The notes beneath the pieces are model-generated. The model did not search any database and had not been told where the DNA came from. It worked only from the letters and a program-made list of their open reading frames with translations. A stretch of 64,000 bases of DNA from Lagopus muta. Lineage: Eukaryota; Chordata; Aves; Galliformes; Phasianidae. A program made the translations under genes and the position numbers. Shown here piece by piece: positions 58,400-64,000 of the stretch. Position 1 is the first letter of the stretch; the number at the start of each line of letters is the position of its first letter. The DNA is taken from assembly GCF_023343835.1 (NCBI RefSeq), contig NC_064439.1, positions 36,588,508-36,652,507 on the forward strand, given 5' to 3'.

Positions 58400-60420
58400 G
58401 TCCCACCCTGGGTGGTCGGGAGAAATCCTGGGCACCTAAAATGAGCAGCCAGCCCCAGAAGAATGTTTGCTCAAAGGCAATCAGGAGAGTCTTCATTTGT
58501 TTTATCAGTGTTGGCTGTTGGGGTGATGGATCAGCCAGTTTGGGCTTTTAGGCCTATGCTCCATCTGAGGTTACCATGCAAACACAGTGCCTGCAGTGAG
58601 CTCAGAGCCTTCAGCCTCTGCTGCTTCCTTTGAACTGACACTGCCCTGTTGGCAGCACTACTCACACCTTGGGAGCCCTGGTGACAGGACAGCTCTGAGG
58701 AGCACAGACAAGTGAATAATGTGGACTTTTATAACAGCCGTTGACTCATTTTAACCCTAGAGTCCTGATAAACAGTACTTTGTGCCTGAGCTTTGCACAC
58801 AGGGTTCAGAGGCAGCAGCGTTGTTCTTGTCACCCTTCATTTCCTCTAGACTCATGTTAGTGATGGTGTCTCCAGCACTGTACCTGTAGAAGTCTGCTCT
58901 GGTGCCCCTTATTCCATCTTTGGTGTCAGCATGACTTCCAGGGATGGCTCATGCCTCTGGGCTGTGTTTATTCTGCATGTATACAGAGATGCTGGTAATT
59001 TCTCTGGCTCAGATACCTAGCAAGAGGGTGCTGGTACACTTTCTGCCATCTTTGGACACTCCCTTGGAGCTTCCAGGCATCATGGCAGCTTCACAGGCAT
59101 CCCAGCACTCCTCCGTGTCTGTTGTTTGCCTCACATCCCCAGTACCTCAAGGCACATGTGGAGCACAGAGCCCTGTCCCCATCCATCAGCACAGTGCAGG
59201 CCAAGGGCAGCCCCTCGGCCACTCGTGTATTGATCCTCCCTTGCTGCAGGCAGTCCCACATTGACTTTGGTGGAGCAACTAAGACTTGCTGAGCTGGATA
59301 CCAGCCGTGCTCTGCTCTCGGATCAGGCTGCATCTGTGTGGACATGAGCAGAAGAGCAAAGGCAAATTTGGTGCCTTGGGGAGCTCAGCAATGTGTTTGA
59401 CATGTATAGCTTCACAGCCAAAGTGTCTGGTGAGGGGGATGTGATTCACATGGAGGAAATGCCAGACGTGGGGTAAAAAACAATCACCAGGCTTCAGCCT
59501 TGTAGGGTCTCCATTGCTCATGCTCACCATTCTAGGCGTGGAGTATATTTCTGCAGTAGAGCAGCAGAACACTTTCTTCTGTGTTTTGTGAAAGCAACTA
59601 ATAGGATCTGCGAGCTCCCGTACATTCCAGCAGCAAAGAACAACCTTACCATGCCCAGAACCTGGGCCTCAAATAGCCTCAGGCTGCACAAGATTTGTTC
59701 TCTGACACTGTGATGCAAAAGCACTTCTGCAAAAGGTTTACCAACCCCAAGGAAAATAGGCAGAGGCAAGTTAGCATTCAGTTTAATAGAGAGGTACTCA
59801 ACGCTACTGGCTGGTCAGTCTCTGCCAGGTTCTTGGTACTGTTGGCATCTGACTGGTATAGTGTTTGCCCTGGGATTACCCTCAGTAGATAGCAGCAGCA
59901 GCAGGCTGGCAAGATGTCCATTTCACCCCCTTAACAGTGTGGCCATATATACCACAGCAGGAGTCTATAAAGCATCACATATCAGAATAACCAGTCATTC
60001 ACAGAAAGCAAGGAGACTTAATTACAGAGCAGTTTTCAAAAACAAGTTACTTCTGCATGCAAAAGCTAAAGGCAGTTTACTTGTGCTCCCAAGTTAATAT
60101 GAGCTCTTTTTCACAGGCTAGTCATCTGTTCAGGCTGTGATCTGTACTTTTTCCACACAGACACTCATCTATCACTCCCTACTTTGTGACTGAATGAGGC
60201 CATGCAGCGTCTCAGCACAATTCACCCTCCTCAAGTGGGTCCCAGCCTGAAGCACTCACCTGTAGCTGGGTGGTACAAAATCAGGCAGTGAGGGCCGACC
60301 CTTCAGCTTCTCCCTGCCTCACAGCTTTGCCTCATCAGCATTAGCTCTGCTCCTGGCTAACGAGGCTGCAGGCTGTGCTCCGAGCCACTGCCCAAGCTGC
60401 AAAGGACTTGTGTTGTCACA
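58400..60420. other. 2-kb segment present only in duplication copy B
   Basis: Copy A has only about 150 bp between the same flanking anchors (about 45310-45455). I do not recognise a gene, LTR or LINE in it. It is either an insertion in B or a deletion in A. Confidence 0.4.
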
Positions 60421-62749
60421 GATGGTCCTTTGCAGCATGCTGAGCCACGGTGTGATGTTAGCTTGCTCCAGATTCTGGAGGGAGAAAATGACAGCCTAAA
60501 GCCACTGTGTACACTTTCATCCAGAGCAAGCAAACCTAGGATTGCTTGGATCGCATCAAATCATTGTGTGTGCTGAATTGCTCTCCCAGGGTACACAATT
60601 TGATCCCTGTGTTCTAACAGTGCTCTTCCTCTTCCTTTTCTTCACTGGTCTCCACTGTCTCTAGATCTTCACTTACTTGCCAGGACTTGCTGCAGCCTTC
60701 GATATTTTGTATTCGTGTATTTTTTTTTTTCTTTTTTTTTTTTTTCAGGTCTTTGGCTCCTTATTTTCCTGTTTTCCTCCACCTTAGAGTGGAGTCTGTC
60801 TCTGAGGTTTCACTTGGACGTGTTTTCAGCATTAGACAAATCCTTTGGTAACATTTAGACATACATTCAGGTATGCACAGACTCTTGTTTCCATATTACC
60901 ATTGCAGTAGCCAGCAAAGCTTGCTGCACTCATATTTACTCCAGCAAAGAAAACTTCTTCCCCTTTTGCTGCTACTTCTGAGCAGGGACATATCAAAGAC
61001 CCTGCAGCTACAGAGCACCTCCAGTTCTTTTTCCCTTCATACATTGTTTTTCTGTGGAGTTTGCAACACTATTTTTTACTTCTTGCAACTCAGAATTTCT
61101 GTTCAGGTGGACACTGCTCTGAGCTACTCTTATTCCCCATCATCCATTCCCACCATCTCTTGCAAGTTCAGATTCCACTAGCATTTGGGGTAGCACTCAT
61201 TCACGGCTTTTGCTGGAGTCCTTTTCTGTTGTTAGTTGTAATTTTTTTTTAAACTGTGTTTTCCAAGCAAACCTCACTTACAGACTGGCGCGCTTTCCCT
61301 GTAACGTCCACCCTGGCTCTGTACAGCAGTGCTGAACTTGTAGTCCTTTCCAGGCCTGTGGTTTCCCAAAGCAGCCGAAGGTCGGGGTGTTGCAGACTTC
61401 CATCTCCTTTGGGGACCTCAGAAATATTTCACTGTTGCTTGTTCAAAGTCAGTGACTCTGCAGGCACTCTGTACGAACACTGTTAATTCTCCCTCACTGA
61501 TGCTATTGGGCATACCACACTGCACAAATGACCATGAGGGTAAGATTTGGGTATTTAATGTTAGACTCGTAAATCCATGCTGGGAAAGCATCCAAGACGT
61601 GGCCCATTTTTGAAGGCAGTCTCACCTGCTGCTCCCATGAGGCAGAACCTGGTGCAGCTGTGCACAGAATGGCTCAGAGTGCACAAGGTGGCTCGCACCA
61701 GCCTGCTCTGGTCACTCTCATTCTGGCAGTGCCCAATGCTCACCGTCTATCTCACCCTTTGCAATGATGTGGACGTACTGGAGCAAAGCAGCTGACAGAC
61801 TTCTGCTCCTGTCCACAGACCTCAAACCACTTCTGGGTGAGCACGACCTCCATCACCGCTGCCAACAACAAGGCCTGAAGATGTCACCGCCAACACCGTG
61901 AGGTCTGCGGCAGCAGAATTCCTTCTTCCCTCCAGCCAACAACTGTGCTGCAGCAAATCCATGCCTTGCTCCATGGTGGGACCGAGCAGCTCACAGCTCC
62001 CACATCCACTGCACAGCAACCTGCCCTCGGGCTGTGGCAGCACCTCCACACTCGGAGGTGCAAAACCAGGTGCTTGAAGGGATTTAATTTAGGGAGAACA
62101 TGAATGTTTTCCCTCAGGATCCTCAGCTCGAGCTTCGGCCCTGGAAGGCAGGCCCCATTCCCACAGGCAGCAGTGCCCAGTGCCTTCCCTTCGGGATGGT
62201 CCAAGTAACCACTGTGGACCTGGGCTTCAGGCTTTGCTTTACCTGCTGAGGGGGCGAAAGACCCCTTGAGACCATCACAAAGGAGCATGAGAGCAGAGGG
62301 AAGATTTGAACGAGGAGATCTCCGACAGATAGCTGACTGAGGTACGGAAAACGTGAGGAGACAAGACGACTATTTCTCTTGTCACAACAGCCCCATCTAG
62401 ACTGGGAACAAATACAGAAAGAAAGGGCGTTCCCTTGAAAACTGTAATTGAATGAGACATAAATCACAGCTCACCAAAGTGGGTTAGGTTTGGCCGATGT
62501 ACAGAGCTGGGAAGTGAAAGTCACTGGCTGGGCGCCCAAGGGAGGGGAGGAGATTGGGCACGAGATAGGCAATGCAGGGTGCAGGCGGATAGAGTGCGAG
62601 CAGGTCAGTGCCAGCACAACACATCGCTCTGGGCCCTACTTCTGCCATGCCAGCAGCGTGAGGTGTGTGGCACAACTGCACAGCCTGGAACAAAGAGAAG
62701 GAGAGACCAGGACCACCATTCAGTTATAAGCTTTTTCTTTTTTAGAATT

Positions 62750-64000
62750 CAAGCTTACACAGTTATCTATGCCCACTATATTCATAATTACATTTTAATA
62801 TCTGCATACAAAAGCTATGTAAAAATTATTTTCTTCCCCCAAATATACAAATTTTCTCTTTAGATAGTTTAAAACATTTGTGATCACAGATTTTTAATAT
62901 ATTTTAGGCTGAAAAAATATTACCAATCTAGCATAACTCTTAACACTGCTTGCAAAAAAATACATCATCCAAGGTAACTTTTTTTTTTACTGTACTGCGT
63001 AACGTTTGCCTTACCCTCAGGGCACGAAACCGGTATAAAAAAATAAACCAAATAATCAAAACCCACAAACCTCATAAGACAAAGTAAGAAGTCCTCCCAC
63101 CTAACTTCATAGAAACAAACAAACAACCCAAACCACCCTTCTCTTCAAATAAAAAAAAAAAAGAATAACTAATCTGATGTATTCGTGAGCAAACTAAAAC
63201 TGAAGAGTGCTAAGGAAGTAGGAAAAGAGAAAAAGAAATTACAGCATGTCAGCTAGTTCATGCCCTGATACTATCTTCAACCAACATTAAATGTGTAATT
63301 AAATAAAGTGTCTTTTAATGTTTTACATTGTGCTCAGTAATTTACATGAATTTAATCTACACCCGGGTGTTGATGTAGATTTACATTTGATTGTCTTGTG
63401 CATAAACAAGGTTTGCTTTTGAAGAAGGTAAACTGTGCAATGGACAGTCACATACAACTTATTACCTGCACAATATTGCTTTTTGAAGGCGACATCAGTC
63501 AATGTGGATACACACGAATAACGCATACTCTTTGCATTTGCTAACATCTATACGACACACTACAACTTTGTGGTAAGGCCAAACCTTTTTGTTTTTTTGT
63601 TTTTTTTTGTTTTTAATTTTAAAGCAAAAATATACCGTAGTAAAAAAATGTGCTCACATCGCTTTGAGTCTTTAAGTGGAAAATAAATCTCTATCACACT
63701 AGAATAAAATTTCTCTCTATAAAATTTAAATACGGATCACTTCATCGCTATATCAAAAGGAAACGTCTGGCAATCATTTCCAGATGATCACAATAACAAG
63801 ACACATCAAGAGGTCCTACTGCCTCTTCCTTTGAGAAAAGATAAACGTTCAACTCTTTCAACTGCTCTCACAGTGAGAGGAGTACGTTCCTTGGTTGTGG
63901 ATTTTGATTCAGTCAATGAAAAAGGTTTAGCCTTAGGAATGCTGGCTACATCTCAAAACCATAGGACTGATTTTTATAATTTATGATTCATGCAGCAAAA
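62750..64000 (-). other. Possible 3' UTR of a minus-strand gene (THRB candidate)
   Basis: An AT-rich block without recognised repeats, starting after the duplicated region and running off the window. On the minus strand an ATTAAA at 62794-62799 is followed by a GT-rich stretch, as at a poly(A) site. In mammals THRB lies downstream of NR1D2 in opposite orientation, so its long 3' UTR is expected here. No coding exon is present, so this is inference from gene order. Confidence 0.3.

Larger units (their letters stand above)
56871..62370 (+). repeat. Segmental duplication, copy B
   Basis: Partner of 42951-48180. It lacks the CR1 copies at 45833-46014 and 46525-47518 but has about 2 kb extra (about 58400-60420) and its own CR1 at 57565. 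Collinearity and the steady offset of about 14 kb support one tandem-type duplication event rather than separate repeats. Confidence 0.75.

Noticed and set aside
61884-62467. Minus-strand frames at the end of duplication copy B
   Set aside because: The matching interval of copy A does not keep the frame, so there is no sign of coding selection.

Overview
This is vertebrate nuclear DNA and almost certainly from a bird, probably a galliform such as chicken. Two things show this. First, CR1 LINE fragments are numerous and carry the avian-type 3' tail of short ATTCTRTG-like repeats. Second, a complete eight-coding-exon gene for the nuclear receptor REV-ERB beta (NR1D2) lies on the plus strand. 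The predicted 573-residue protein is close in length to the 579-residue human protein. No bacterial, CRISPR or new multi-gene system was found.

Layout: 1-10.8 kb is non-coding DNA upstream of NR1D2 with two CR1 remnants and a T32 tract. A dense CpG island at 10.79-12.4 kb holds the promoter, a GC-box cluster, a start-stop uORF, the 16-nt first coding exon, four perfect CACGTG E-boxes, a perfect RORE and a C/EBP/PAR-bZIP-type site. NR1D2 coding exons are at 11499-11514, 14221-14481, 16310-16398, 17330-17474, 19070-19686, 23049-23234, 27053-27263 and 31445-31641. All junctions have GT-AG borders and matching phase. The 3' UTR runs to a probable poly(A) site near 34.49 kb and carries three Pumilio-type TGTATATA motifs.

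From 34.5 to 62.7 kb I see no cellular protein-coding gene. This interval holds a small second CpG-rich patch (about 37.0 kb), many CR1 copies (one with a 287-codon open reading frame for the C-terminal part of its reverse transcriptase), and a diverged direct segmental duplication. Its two copies are about 42.95-48.18 kb and 56.87-62.37 kb, offset by about 14 kb. The last 1.25 kb (62.75-64.0 kb) is AT-rich, has no recognised repeats, and could be the 3' UTR of a minus-strand gene. THRB is the expected neighbour from mammalian gene order, but no coding exon is present to prove it.

Function: REV-ERB beta is a heme-binding transcriptional repressor of the circadian clock. E-boxes (CLOCK:BMAL1 targets), a RORE (ROR/REV-ERB target) and a bZIP site around exon 1 are the combination expected for a gene in the stabilising clock loop.
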